64,000 nt of DNA from NCBI GenBank assembly GCA_965277595.1, contig CBDIDH010000002.1:1922001-1986000 (forward strand), given 5' to 3'. The notes under the pieces are model-generated. The model saw only the letters and a list, made by a program, of their open reading frames with translations, was not told the origin of the DNA and searched no databases. Below are positions 25,909 to 35,712 of the stretch, piece by piece. Numbering within the stretch: the first letter of the stretch is position 1; each line of letters begins with the position of its first letter. Origin of the DNA: CBDIDH01 sp965277595. GTDB lineage: Bacteria > Planctomycetota > Planctomycetia > Isosphaerales > Isosphaeraceae. The position numbers and the translations under genes were made by a program.

Positions 25909-27893
25909 GCTTTCTTCAGCCGATGATCCTGGCCGCCCTGCCGCTGGTCGCGCTGCCGATCATCATTCACCTGATCAATCAGCGCCGGTATCAAACCGTG
26001 CGGTGGGCGGCGATGATGTTTTTACTCGCGGCGAACCGGATGTCGCGCGGGTATGCCCGGCTCCGCCAGTGGCTCGTCATGGCCTTCCGGATGGCCGCCA
26101 TCGCCGCCCTGATCTTCGCCGTGAGCCGACCGCTCGCCGGGGGCTGGCTCGGCCTGACCGCCGGTGGCCGCGCCGACACGACGCTCGTCCTCCTCGACCG
26201 CTCGCCCAGCATGCGGCAAGGCGGAACCTCGGGAACCGGCTCGAAGCTGGAGACCGGCCGGGCGCAACTGGCCCGGGCGCTCAAGACCTTTGGAACCTCG
26301 CGCTGGGTGCTCATCGATGGCGCGACCCGCAAGCCTCGCGAGATGGCGTCGGCCGAAGCCCTCTTGCGGTCGACCTTCGCCGCCCCGGCCGACGCTCCGT
26401 CCGACCTTCCCGCGATGCTCGAAGCCGCGCGTGACTACATCAAGACCAACAAACCCGGCCGCGCCGAAATCTGGATCTGCTCCGACGTCCGCCGCAACGA
26501 CTGGGACCCCGAAAGCGCCCGATGGCGAGCGCTTCGTGAGTCCTTCCTCGAATCGCCACAGGGCGTTCGCTTCCATCTCCTCGCCTACCCGAAAGCCGCC
26601 CCGGCGAACCTCTCGGTGCGCGTGACCGACGTCCGCTTGAAGCCCTCGGCCGACGGCGCCGAGCTTCTTCTCTCGGTCCGGTTGACCCGCGAAGGGGGCA
26701 CCGGGCCGAGGCAGACCGTCCCCGTTCAGTTCGAGATCAACGGGGCCAGGTCGGAGGTCGCCGTCGAGGTCAACGGGTCAACGTCCGAGCTGCGCGACCA
26801 CCGGGTCGCGCTCGGTCGGGGTCTCGAACGCGGTCAGGGGCGCGTCTCGATTCCGGCCGACGCCAACCCGGCCGACAACGACTTTTACTTCGCCTTCGAC
26901 CGCCCCGTCGCGCGCCGGGCGGCCATCGTGGCCGACGACCCTCGGGCCGCGCGTCCGCTTCAACTCGCCGCCTCGATCGCTCCTGATCCCTCGCTCCGCT
27001 GTTCGGCCGAGATCGTGGCCGCCGACCACCTCGCGGGGGTTGACTGGGATGCGCTCGCCTTGCTTCTCTGGCAAGGCCCGCTCCCCTCGGGCGACTCGGC
27101 CCGCCTGGTCCGTTCCTTCCTGGATCGTGGCGGTCGGGCGATCTTCTTCCCGGGTCATCCCGCCGGTGATTCGACCTTCCTCGGCCTTCGCTGGACGTCG
27201 TGGACCGAGGGTCCCGAGGCGATTCCCGTCGAGACCTGGCGGGGCGATCAGGATCTGTTGGCGAAGACACAGAGCGGCCTCGCCTTGCCGGTCGGTCAGC
27301 TTGAAGTCCGCAACCATTGCGGTCTCCTGGGCGAGTTCACGCCCCTGGCCACGCTCCGAGGCGGCTCGCCTCTGGTGGCCAGGGCCGCGACAGGCGCCGG
27401 GGGTGCGTACTTCTGCGCGACGACGCCCGCTCCGGCCGATTCCAACCTGGCGACGGGCGGAATCGTGCTTTACGCCCTCGTGCAGCGTGCCCTCGCCTCG
27501 GGTGCCCAGACGTTGGAAGGAGCCCGACAGGTCGCGGCCGGTGACCCAGTCGGGTCGGGCGACGACCCCACGCGCTGGCGTCGGCTCGCCGGGGCCGACA
27601 ACGCGATCTCGACCGAATATTCCCTCCATCGCGGCGTTTACGCCTCGACCCGCGCCGACCGACTGATCGCCGTCAACCGTCCCGCCGCCGAGGACGCCGC
27701 CCCCGTGCTTGCCGACGCTCAGGTCGCCGGCCTCTTCAAGGGGCTCGATTTTGCCCGGGTCGACGACGAGGAAGGAAACCTCGGCCCGTTGATCCAGGAA
27801 GTCTGGCGGCTCCTTCTCGCCGGAATGATGACCGCGATGGTCGTGGAAGCCTGGCTCTGCCTCCCTTCGCGACGTCCAGGAGCCTCGGCATGA
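25905..27893 (+). CDS. BatA-like membrane protein with vWA domain
   Basis: The 662-residue protein starts with the BatA N-terminal double-transmembrane domain (LAALPLVALPIIIHLINQRR then MAFRMAAIAALIFAVSRPLAGG). A vWA-type domain follows with a MIDAS-like LLDRSPSM motif near residue 105. The middle region (about 240-540) is beta-rich, with a glutamine-amidotransferase-like segment, and a last transmembrane helix near 635-655 (LLLAGMMTAMVVEAWLCL). It overlaps both neighbours by 4 bases. It is probably a membrane-anchored periplasmic sensor or assembly protein activated by MoxR; the ligand is unknown. Confidence 0.9.
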   Translation: MSFLQPMILAALPLVALPIIIHLINQRRYQTVRWAAMMFLLAANRMSRGYARLRQWLVMAFRMAAIAALIFAVSRPLAGGWLGLTAGGRADTTLVLLDRSPSMRQGGTSGTGSKLETGRAQLARALKTFGTSRWVLIDGATRKPREMASAEALLRSTFAAPADAPSDLPAMLEAARDYIKTNKPGRAEIWICSDVRRNDWDPESARWRALRESFLESPQGVRFHLLAYPKAAPANLSVRVTDVRLKPSADGAELLLSVRLTREGGTGPRQTVPVQFEINGARSEVAVEVNGSTSELRDHRVALGRGLERGQGRVSIPADANPADNDFYFAFDRPVARRAAIVADDPRAARPLQLAASIAPDPSLRCSAEIVAADHLAGVDWDALALLLWQGPLPSGDSARLVRSFLDRGGRAIFFPGHPAGDSTFLGLRWTSWTEGPEAIPVETWRGDQDLLAKTQSGLALPVGQLEVRNHCGLLGEFTPLATLRGGSPLVARAATGAGGAYFCATTPAPADSNLATGGIVLYALVQRALASGAQTLEGARQVAAGDPVGSGDDPTRWRRLAGADNAISTEYSLHRGVYASTRADRLIAVNRPAAEDAAPVLADAQVAGLFKGLDFARVDDEEGNLGPLIQEVWRLLLAGMMTAMVVEAWLCLPSRRPGASA

Positions 27894-30091
27894 GCGTCAC
27901 TCGCGCCTTTACGCTCTCATGGACGTTCTGGACGTTTTTGACATCCGTGCTATTCGTTCTGGTGACGGCCGTCCTTTGCTTCGTCGCCTGGCGGCGGAGT
28001 GGCTATCGGCGGTCGATCGGCCTCCTCGAATTGCTCCGGCTCGTGGTCGTCATCACCGGCGCGATCTTGCTGAACCAGCCCGAATGGGTCGAAGAATACC
28101 GGCCCGAGGAAAAGCCGACGGTCGCCGTCCTCTGGGACGCCTCACCCAGCATGGAGACCCGCGACGTCGTGAACCCCGGTCGCGCCTCCGCCTCGGCGAC
28201 GACCCGTCGCGAGGCGATCGCCAGCCTTGCCGACCCGTCAACCTGGAGCCCCCTTCGCGGCAAGTTGAACGTCGTGATCCAGCCCTTTTCCAAGCCCAAA
28301 GCGGGGCAGGGGAGCGACCTTTACGGACCGCTCGCACGCGCTCCCGAGTCCTTCCGCAACCTTCGCGGCGTCGTTCTTGCCTCCGATGGCGACTGGAACG
28401 AGGGGCCGCCCCCGGTTCAGGCCGCGGCAAGGCTTCGTGTCCTCGGTGTTCCCGTCATCGCCGTTCCGGCGGGAAGCCCGACGCGGCTGCCGGATCTTGA
28501 GTTGATCAGCCTCGATGCGCCAACCTTCGGCGTCTCGGGCAAGGCGGTGCGCATTCCCTTCAGCGTCGAAAGTTCGTTGCCGCGCGAGTTCCTGACGACG
28601 GTCACGCTTCGCGACTCGACCGGCGGCGAGGTCTCGAAGGATCTCCGGATCGCGCCGATGGGACGGACCTCGGATTTCCTGACCTGGAAGCCCTCCGGCT
28701 CGGGCGATTACACGGTCTCGCTCAGCATTCCCAAACAGGCCGACGAAGCCCTGGCCGACAATAACCGGCTCTCGGCGCCGATCGCGATTCGCGAGGAAAA
28801 ACTACGCGTTCTGGTCGTCGAATCCACGCCGCGCTGGGAGTATCGCTACCTCCGCAATGCGCTCTCGCGCGACCCTGGCGTTGAGCTCTCTTGCCTTCTC
28901 TTTCACCCAGGGCTGAGCAAGGCCGGCGGCGGCGGCAAGGATTACCTCAAGCAGTTTCCCGCTGGGCTCGACGAACTCTCGAAGTTTGACGTGGTCTTCC
29001 TCGGCGACGTCGGGGTCGACGACGGCCAGTTAACCACCGAGCAATGCCGGCTCTTGAAAGGTCTGGTCGAACATCAGGCGAGCGGCCTTGTGTTCATGCC
29101 GGGGATGCTCGGCCGAGAAGCGTCGTTGATGGAGACTCCGCTCGGCGACCTCTGCCCGGTCGTTCTCGACCCCGCGCAGCCTGGCGGCTGGGGATCGCAG
29201 GCCCCTTGCCATTTCGAGCTGACCGAGACCGGCCGACGGAGCCTGCTTACCAAGCTCGCCGACACCGAGGACGAGAACGCGACAGTCTGGGAAGACCTGC
29301 CCGGCTTCCACTGGTACGCCCCCGTGCTGCGCGCCCGAGCCGGGGCCGACGTCCTCTGCGTCCACAAGGACATCGCGAATGAGTCGGGCCGCCTCCCGCT
29401 GCTGGTCACCCGGACCTTCGGCGCGGGCAAGGTTCTCTTCATGGGGACCGACGGCGCCTGGCGGTGGCGAAAAGGGGTCGAGGATAAATATCATTACCGG
29501 TTCTGGGGTCAGGTCGTCCGTTGGATGGCCTATCAGCGCAACATGGCCAGGGGAGAGACAATGCGTCTCTATCACTCCCCCGACCAACCCCGGATCAACC
29601 AGACCCTCAGCCTGCACGCGAACGTGATGGATCGCTCCGGCGAGCCGCTCCACGAGGGCGACGTCTCGGCGCGGATCACGTCGCCGACAGGCAAGGCCGA
29701 GGTCGTTCGCCTCGCCTCGACCGGCGGCGACGAATGGGGCGAGTTTCTCGGCCAGTACACCCCGACCGAGCCCGGCCGACACGCCGTCACCCTGATTTGC
29801 AGGCAGACCGGCGCGACGCTCGACGCCTCCTTCTTCGTCCAGGGCGAGGCCGCCGAGCGGATCGGCCGCCCCGCGCGTCCCGAGGTTCTTGACGAGATCG
29901 CCCGGGTCAGTCGCGGCAAGGTCGTCGGCGTTGACAAGCTCGCCGAGGTCGTCCAGTCGCTCGCCGACCTTCCCGACCCGGCCCCTTCCGTCCGTCGCGT
30001 CCGCCTCTGGAGCCACCCGGTCGTCGCCGGCCTCGTCGTCTTTCTTCTCGGCGCCTTCTGGGTAGGCCGAAAGGCGGTCGGTCTCGTATGA
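27890..30091 (+). CDS. Membrane-anchored vWA / glutamine-amidotransferase-like protein
   Basis: The 733-residue protein has two N-terminal transmembrane helices (about 12-35 and 44-65), a vWA-like MIDAS (VLWDASPSM near residue 83), an immunoglobulin-like beta region (about 200-300), a class I GATase-like domain (about 305-545, LRVLVVESTPRWEYRYLRNAL and VVFLGDVGVDDGQ), and a C-terminal transmembrane helix (VVAGLVVFLLGAFWVG). The GATase catalytic Cys-His-Glu triad is not evident, so the domain is probably structural. It is the last of three overlapping genes (DUF58, BatA-like, this one). Confidence 0.88.
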   Translation: MSVTRAFTLSWTFWTFLTSVLFVLVTAVLCFVAWRRSGYRRSIGLLELLRLVVVITGAILLNQPEWVEEYRPEEKPTVAVLWDASPSMETRDVVNPGRASASATTRREAIASLADPSTWSPLRGKLNVVIQPFSKPKAGQGSDLYGPLARAPESFRNLRGVVLASDGDWNEGPPPVQAAARLRVLGVPVIAVPAGSPTRLPDLELISLDAPTFGVSGKAVRIPFSVESSLPREFLTTVTLRDSTGGEVSKDLRIAPMGRTSDFLTWKPSGSGDYTVSLSIPKQADEALADNNRLSAPIAIREEKLRVLVVESTPRWEYRYLRNALSRDPGVELSCLLFHPGLSKAGGGGKDYLKQFPAGLDELSKFDVVFLGDVGVDDGQLTTEQCRLLKGLVEHQASGLVFMPGMLGREASLMETPLGDLCPVVLDPAQPGGWGSQAPCHFELTETGRRSLLTKLADTEDENATVWEDLPGFHWYAPVLRARAGADVLCVHKDIANESGRLPLLVTRTFGAGKVLFMGTDGAWRWRKGVEDKYHYRFWGQVVRWMAYQRNMARGETMRLYHSPDQPRINQTLSLHANVMDRSGEPLHEGDVSARITSPTGKAEVVRLASTGGDEWGEFLGQYTPTEPGRHAVTLICRQTGATLDASFFVQGEAAERIGRPARPEVLDEIARVSRGKVVGVDKLAEVVQSLADLPDPAPSVRRVRLWSHPVVAGLVVFLLGAFWVGRKAVGLV

Positions 30092-30097
30092 TGCCCA

Positions 30098-30322
30098 GGA
30101 GGATGACAAAGTCCCGATGACCGATGACCGAGGTCCGAAAAATTCAAACGTTTGATCCCTTGTTATTGAAGCTACCAATGGTGCATTCTTTTTGATAATT
30201 ACTCAAATAATCGCCAGTGAAGGACGTTTTCCCTTCGATATCAAGGACCCATGACCGAAGACCGAATCGGATGGAAACTTCGCATTCTTTTATCGGTTAT
30301 CGGTCATTGGTCATCGGTCATT
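30098..30322. repeat. Family A compound hairpin element between the vWA and DUF4175-like genes
   Basis: It begins 7 bases after the stop with GGAGGATGACAAAGTC, the same terminal sequence as at 52403 and 59328, then ATGACCG heptads. An A/T-rich middle (30130-30240) follows, then further ATGACCG and inverted TCGGTCAT heptads at 30250-30322. It looks like two elements nested or joined. Confidence 0.75.
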
Positions 30323-30387
30323 GACGCTTGCTCCTCGACCCGCGTGCATCGCCCCGATTTCTAGGCCCGTCAGGTGGGAGATCGATC

Positions 30388-33300
30388 ATGAGTCTCGCCA
30401 GGACGCAGGGAAGGCTGGAACTGCCCGAGACACTCCGGGCGCAGTTGCTTGACTTCCGCCGCCGGGTCTGGACCGTCAAGACGGCCGAGGCCGCCCTGGC
30501 GGCGGCTTTTATAATGGCCATCGCCTTCCTGATCCTCTTCGGAATCGATCGCGCCTGGGAAACTCCAGGCTGGCCGCGCTGGGGATTGTTCATCCTGGCC
30601 GTCGCCGGTCTGGCGCTGATTCCGATCGCGCTGTATCGATGGGTCTGGAAGAATCGAAGGCCCGACCAGCTCGCCCGGCTCGTCGCGCGGACGCACCCCC
30701 GGGCCGGCGACCAGCTTCTCGGTGTGATTGAGCTGGTTCGCAGCGATCTCGAACAGGCCCGGTCGCGAGCCCTCTGCGAGGCGGCCATCCGCCAGGCGGC
30801 CGAGGACTCTCAGGGTCGCGACTTCCGCGACGCCGTGCCCCGGCCGAAACATCGCCTCTGGGCCGCCTTGCTCGTTGTGCCGCTCGCCGTGGTTCTCGGC
30901 CTGGCATTTTACGCACCCGCCGCCGCGTCGAACGCCTGGGCGCGACTGGCCCGGCCCTGGTCCCCTATTTCCAGGTACACCTTCGCGGCCGTGGATCGTC
31001 TGCCCGCAAAAATGATCGTCGCGCACGGCGAGCCGTTCAGGGTCACGGTCCGGCTCAGGCCGGGAACCGTCTGGCGGCCGAAGCGCGGTCAGGCCCGCTT
31101 CGGCAGTCAGCCGTCGATGGCCGCGACGCTGCAAAAGAATCGCTACGTCTTCACGGTTCCCCCCCAGATTGCCGCCGAAACGCTCGACCTCCACATCGGC
31201 GATTTCCGACAGCGCATCCAGGTCGTGCCGACCTTGCGCCCCGAACTGACCGCCGCCTATGCCGAGGTCACCTTGCCTGACTACCTCGGCCGTCCCACCC
31301 CGCAGCGCAAGGATGTCCGCAACGGCTCGGTCGCTCTGCTCAAGGGGAGCCAGGCCCGCGTTGCCGCGACGGTCAGTCGGGCGCTCGCCTCGGCGACGGT
31401 CGACGGCCGCTCGATTGCTCCATCGGGAGCCACCGTGACGGCCCCGCCTGTTCGAGTCGACGCCCCTCGATCTCTGGAATTCCGCTGGCAAGACCGCGCG
31501 GGGCTGACCGGCAAGGCACCCTTTACCCTTGCCATCACCGGCCGCGACGACGAGCCGCCAAGCCTCGCCTGCGAGAACCTGCCGCGTCAGAAGGTCGTGC
31601 TTGATTCCGAGGTCATCGGCTTCAAAATCGCCGCCCGAGACGACTACGGCGTCAAGCGCATCGGCCTCGTCTGGAAAGGCATCGACCCGACCCTGGTCAA
31701 GACCCCCGCGCAGGGGGAAACGCTCCTCGCGGCGGGCGGCCACGACCGGGAATCGGTCGACGCCGACGGCACCTTCTCGGCCAAGGCGCTCGGCATCGAG
31801 CCGCAGCCGATCCAGGTCCGCGCCTATGTCGAAGATTACGCGCCGGGGCGCGACCGCGTCTATTCGCCGCCGTCGACCTTTTACGTCCTGAGCGCCGAGC
31901 AGCATGCGATCTGGGTCACCGAGCAATTAAGCCGCTGGCATCGCCAGTCGCTTGAGATCCGCGACCGTGAATTGCAACTGCACGAGACGAACAAGCAGCT
32001 TCGGTCACTCTCGGCCGAGGATCTCGACCGCCCCGAGAACCGCCGACGCATCGAGAATCAGGCCGCGGCCGAACGCGGCAACGGCCGACGCCTCGCGGCG
32101 CTCGTCGGCTCGGGCGAAGACCTCGTCCGCCAGGCGGCGCGCAATCCCGAGATCGGCGTCGGCCACCTGGAAACCTGGGCTCAGATGCTCCAGATCCTCA
32201 AGGACATCTCGGGGAACCGGATGCCCTCCGTCGCCGACCTCTTGAAGCAGGCCGCTCAGTCTCCCAGCCCGGCCCTTGCGAGCAACCCGACCGGCAACCG
32301 CACTCGCCTCGCCGGTCAGGCCCGCGCGGCCGGATCGGGAGCGCCCGCCGAGATCAAGAAGAACGCCCCGCCGTCGGCCGTCCCCCAGGTAACCGACCTC
32401 GAATCGTCGCAAAAAGGGCCGGAAAAGAACGCCGAGGCGCCCGGTTTAACAAAGAAGAACGGTTCAACGCCCCGGCTCCTGCTTCCGCAAACCACGGTTC
32501 TTGGCCAGGCCGGCGCGAACAAGCCGCCGCCACCGCCACCGCCACCGACAACCGCCGCCGCCAAGGTCGATGAGGCGATCAAGGCGCAACAGGATTTGCT
32601 CGCCGAGTTCGACAGGATCGCCGAGGAGTTGAACCGGGTCCTCGCGAACCTCGAAGGAAGCACGCTCGTCAAGCGGCTCAAGGCCGCCTCGCGGGTCCAG
32701 ACACAGGTGGCCGGCCGGCTCGGCGACCAGGTCGGCGAGACCTTCGGCCTGGCTGAACCTCGACTCGCCGCCGCGCCCGCGAAACGCCTTGACGACCTCG
32801 CCACGCGCGAGAACGAGGGGAGTCAAAACGTCTCGGTCATCATGGACGACTTGCAGGCGTACTTCGAGCGCAGGGCGTATGCCCGGTTCAAGTCGGTCCT
32901 CGACGAGATGCGCGCGCTCGACGTCGTCGGCAGTCTTCGCCAGATCGGCGTCGAGGTCAAGCGAGAGTCGGGCGCCTCGATCGCCCAGTGTGAATACTGG
33001 TCCGACACGCTCGACCGCTGGGCCGACGACCTCATTGACCCGGCCTCAAGCGGAACCTGCCCCGGGTCCAGGTCAAAAGGAAGTCTGCCGCCGTCGATCA
33101 TCCTTGAAGTCTTGCAGATCCTTGAATCCGAGGTCAACCTCCGCGACCAGACCCGGGTCGCCCAGCAAGGTCGGCCCGCCCTCACCGCCGATGACTTTCA
33201 ACGCAAGGCCGGAACGCTCGCCGAGGCCCAGAAGGGGCTCAACGTCCGCGTCATCAAGGTTCGTCAGCGCATCCGCGACCTCCCCGATGCCGAGGCCGAG

Positions 33301-33675
33301 TTTGCCTACGAGATCAAGCTTCTCAGCCAGGTGGCCGGCGTCATGTACGAGGCGACCGGCATCCTCAACCGCCCCGAGACCGGTAACCCCGCCGTCGCCG
33401 TCGAGACCGAGGCCATTGAGCTTCTCCTCAAATCGCGGCGAATTAACCCCAAAGCGGGCGGCGGTGGCGGTTCCGATCCCGGCGGCGGCGGCACGGGTTC
33501 AACCAACGACTCGGCGCTCGCCCTGATCGGCACCGGCCTGAACGAGAAGGAGGTCCGCGAGGACCACGGCATCGCGCAATCGACCGGCGAATCCGGCCCC
33601 GCGCTCCCTGAAGAGTTTCGGTCCGGCCTCGACGAATACTTCAACCGGCTCGAACGTGAACCCGGCGGTCAGTAA
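30388..33675 (+). CDS. Large DUF4175-like membrane-anchored coiled-coil protein
   Basis: The 1095-residue protein has two N-terminal transmembrane helices (about 35-55 and 62-82) and a third near 165-185. Beta-rich Ig-like segments follow (about 190-500, including LPAKMIVAHGEPFRVTVRLRPG and VTLPDYLGRP), then long helical, charged coiled-coil regions. A low-complexity stretch with eight prolines lies near residue 710. The layout resembles the DUF4175 family often found beside MoxR/BatA genes. The start at 30388 has GGTGGGAG about 8 bases upstream. It is separated from the vWA gene only by a repeat element, so it probably belongs to the same system. Confidence 0.82.
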   Translation: MSLARTQGRLELPETLRAQLLDFRRRVWTVKTAEAALAAAFIMAIAFLILFGIDRAWETPGWPRWGLFILAVAGLALIPIALYRWVWKNRRPDQLARLVARTHPRAGDQLLGVIELVRSDLEQARSRALCEAAIRQAAEDSQGRDFRDAVPRPKHRLWAALLVVPLAVVLGLAFYAPAAASNAWARLARPWSPISRYTFAAVDRLPAKMIVAHGEPFRVTVRLRPGTVWRPKRGQARFGSQPSMAATLQKNRYVFTVPPQIAAETLDLHIGDFRQRIQVVPTLRPELTAAYAEVTLPDYLGRPTPQRKDVRNGSVALLKGSQARVAATVSRALASATVDGRSIAPSGATVTAPPVRVDAPRSLEFRWQDRAGLTGKAPFTLAITGRDDEPPSLACENLPRQKVVLDSEVIGFKIAARDDYGVKRIGLVWKGIDPTLVKTPAQGETLLAAGGHDRESVDADGTFSAKALGIEPQPIQVRAYVEDYAPGRDRVYSPPSTFYVLSAEQHAIWVTEQLSRWHRQSLEIRDRELQLHETNKQLRSLSAEDLDRPENRRRIENQAAAERGNGRRLAALVGSGEDLVRQAARNPEIGVGHLETWAQMLQILKDISGNRMPSVADLLKQAAQSPSPALASNPTGNRTRLAGQARAAGSGAPAEIKKNAPPSAVPQVTDLESSQKGPEKNAEAPGLTKKNGSTPRLLLPQTTVLGQAGANKPPPPPPPPTTAAAKVDEAIKAQQDLLAEFDRIAEELNRVLANLEGSTLVKRLKAASRVQTQVAGRLGDQVGETFGLAEPRLAAAPAKRLDDLATRENEGSQNVSVIMDDLQAYFERRAYARFKSVLDEMRALDVVGSLRQIGVEVKRESGASIAQCEYWSDTLDRWADDLIDPASSGTCPGSRSKGSLPPSIILEVLQILESEVNLRDQTRVAQQGRPALTADDFQRKAGTLAEAQKGLNVRVIKVRQRIRDLPDAEAEFAYEIKLLSQVAGVMYEATGILNRPETGNPAVAVETEAIELLLKSRRINPKAGGGGGSDPGGGGTGSTNDSALALIGTGLNEKEVREDHGIAQSTGESGPALPEEFRSGLDEYFNRLEREPGGQ

Positions 33676-33703
33676 CGCCCTCTCCCCCGTCGGAGGACGC
33701 CGC

Positions 33704-34702
33704 ATGCCCTTGATTTCACGCCTTTTTGTGTCGGTCGTGGTCGCCTGGCTGTTCACGGCGGCGGCCACGATCGTCACCGCGCAGGATAAGGATAAGAAGG
33801 ATGCCGTTCCCACCGGCACGACGACCGAGGTGAAAACGACCACGACGAAGACGACCGAGGTGAAAACACCCCCCGGCCCGGCACCGGCCCGCAGTCCCTT
33901 TCCGATCCTCGACCTGCTTCGTCGTCTTCCTGCGGCGTTGGGCAAGGTCCAGGCTCCGCAAAGGGCCGCCGCCCCAGCCGTCGCTGTTCCGCAGGCTCCC
34001 GACCCGCGGCAGGTCAAGCAATGGGCGTCACAACTCCGCGGCAATCTTCGCGCGGAATACCAGGTCATTCTTACCGTCTGCGAACCGACCAGGGCTCAGC
34101 GCCGCGAGATCGCTCGGGCGGGCGAGCGTGGACTCACGACAGCGGCGACGAAATTCCTGGAATGGCAAATGCTTCCTCACGGATTCGTCCTCAAGGATGG
34201 AATCCAGCAGTTGGACGACAAAGAACGCCGTCCCGACCCCCACCAGATCCTCCGCGCCACCCTGACAGAGTCGTTGAAGGCCCAACTCTCTACCGATCAG
34301 GTCGCCCGCTATCAACGCGAAACCGAGCTGAGAGACGCCGACGAGAAGCAGATGATCATTCGGAATCTCGTCGTTCAGCTTGATCAACTCCTTTTTCTCT
34401 CCGCCTCGCAACGCGAAAAGCTCGTCGCGGCATTCTCCCAAAGCAAGGATGATTCCTGGCTCCCCCCCTTGCAAAGAATTCTCAATAACGGGGGCTCAAA
34501 TCAGCAAATCCCCGTCCCCGATCCCCTGATCGTTCCCGAACTGACCTCCACTCAGGCGAAAATCTGGAAGGCGACGATTAAATTCCCAGACCACGCATTC
34601 GGTTATTCCTTCCTGGGCAAATTCGATGCCACGCCTCTCGATGACGCCGATCTTGCACCCCCAGCCAGGGCCGCTGATCCCGCCCCGGCGGTGAAGCCAT
34701 GA
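33704..34702 (+). CDS. Secreted Spy-like protein, paralogue 1 of 4
   Basis: The 332-residue protein has a signal peptide (ending TIVTAQ), a Lys/Asp/Thr-rich stretch (DKDKKDAV, then TTTEVK units), a Pro-rich linker and a helical domain. Three (L/P)TxxQ-type motifs, PTRAQRREIARAGERG, LSTDQVARYQRETE and LSASQREKLVAAFSQ, recall the Spy/CpxP signature. GGAGG lies 7 bases before the ATG. The next gene overlaps by 4 bases. The function is unknown; a periplasmic role tied to the BatA/vWA proteins upstream is inferred from gene order. Confidence 0.85.
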   Translation: MPLISRLFVSVVVAWLFTAAATIVTAQDKDKKDAVPTGTTTEVKTTTTKTTEVKTPPGPAPARSPFPILDLLRRLPAALGKVQAPQRAAAPAVAVPQAPDPRQVKQWASQLRGNLRAEYQVILTVCEPTRAQRREIARAGERGLTTAATKFLEWQMLPHGFVLKDGIQQLDDKERRPDPHQILRATLTESLKAQLSTDQVARYQRETELRDADEKQMIIRNLVVQLDQLLFLSASQREKLVAAFSQSKDDSWLPPLQRILNNGGSNQQIPVPDPLIVPELTSTQAKIWKATIKFPDHAFGYSFLGKFDATPLDDADLAPPARAADPAPAVKP

Positions 34703-35712
34703 GCACACTCGGAAAACGTCGCATATTCTTGTTCCTGTCTACACGCATTTTCGCGTCGGTCGCGGTCGCCTTGCTCGTCACGGCGGCGACCTCGATCGTC
34801 ATCGCGCAGGATCATAAGAAGGATGCCGTTCCCAGAGGCACGACGACCGAGTTGAAGACGACCACGACCGAGGTGAAAGCGCCCCCCGGTCCGGCACCTG
34901 TCGCCGGTCCCTTTCCGATCCTCGACCTGCTTCGTCGTCTCCCGGCGGCGTTGGGCAGGGTCCAGGCTCCGCAAAGGGTCGTCCCAGCCGTCGCCCATCC
35001 GGTCGCCAACCCGCAGCAGGTGAAGCAATGGACGTCACGATTCCGCGGGTTTCTTCGGGCGGAATACCAGGTCATTCTTTCGGTCTGTGAACCGACCAGG
35101 TCTCAGCGCCGCGAGATCGCTCGCTCGGGCGAGCGTGGGCTCACGACGGCGGCCACCGAGTTCTTCGAATGGGGATTCAAGCCGCACAAGATCGTCCTCA
35201 AGAACGGAGTCCACCAGATTGACGAGAACGAACGCCGCCCCGACCCTCGCCAGATGATCCGCGCCGCATTGACTGAGGCATTAAAGGCCCAACTCTCCAC
35301 CGATCAGGTCGCCCGTTATCAACGCGAAACCGAGCAGAGAGACGCCGACGAGAAACAGATGATCATTCGTGATCTCGTCGTTCATCTTGATCAACTCCTC
35401 TTCCTCTCCCCCTCGCAACGCGAGAAGCTCGTCGCGGCATTCTCCCAAAGCAAGGATGATTCCTGGCTTCCCCCCTTGCAAGGGCTTCTCAACCTCGGAG
35501 ACACAAATTCGCAGTTCCCCACCATCCCCGACCCGTTAATCATCCCCGAACTGACCTCGACCCAGGCGAAGGTCTGGAATGCGACCCCAAAGTTCCCGAA
35601 AAACGGATTCGGCTTTGCCTTCCTGGTTGGATCTGAGACGACACCCCTCGAAGACGCCGAACTGGAGAATCCAGCCAAGGCCGCCGATCCCGCCCCGCCG
35701 GTGAAGCCATGA
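34699..35712 (+). CDS. Secreted Spy-like protein, paralogue 2 of 4
   Basis: The 337-residue protein is closely similar to its two neighbours over the whole length: signal peptide ending SIVIAQ, a short Lys-rich start, TTTEVKAPPGPAP linker, the RREIARSGERGLTTAAT motif, LSTDQVARYQRETEQRDA, LSPSQREKLVAAFSQSKDD and a C-terminal PELTSTQAKVWNAT segment. It overlaps paralogues 1 and 3 by 4 bases each, which points to coupled translation after tandem duplication. Confidence 0.85.
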   Translation: MSTLGKRRIFLFLSTRIFASVAVALLVTAATSIVIAQDHKKDAVPRGTTTELKTTTTEVKAPPGPAPVAGPFPILDLLRRLPAALGRVQAPQRVVPAVAHPVANPQQVKQWTSRFRGFLRAEYQVILSVCEPTRSQRREIARSGERGLTTAATEFFEWGFKPHKIVLKNGVHQIDENERRPDPRQMIRAALTEALKAQLSTDQVARYQRETEQRDADEKQMIIRDLVVHLDQLLFLSPSQREKLVAAFSQSKDDSWLPPLQGLLNLGDTNSQFPTIPDPLIIPELTSTQAKVWNATPKFPKNGFGFAFLVGSETTPLEDAELENPAKAADPAPPVKP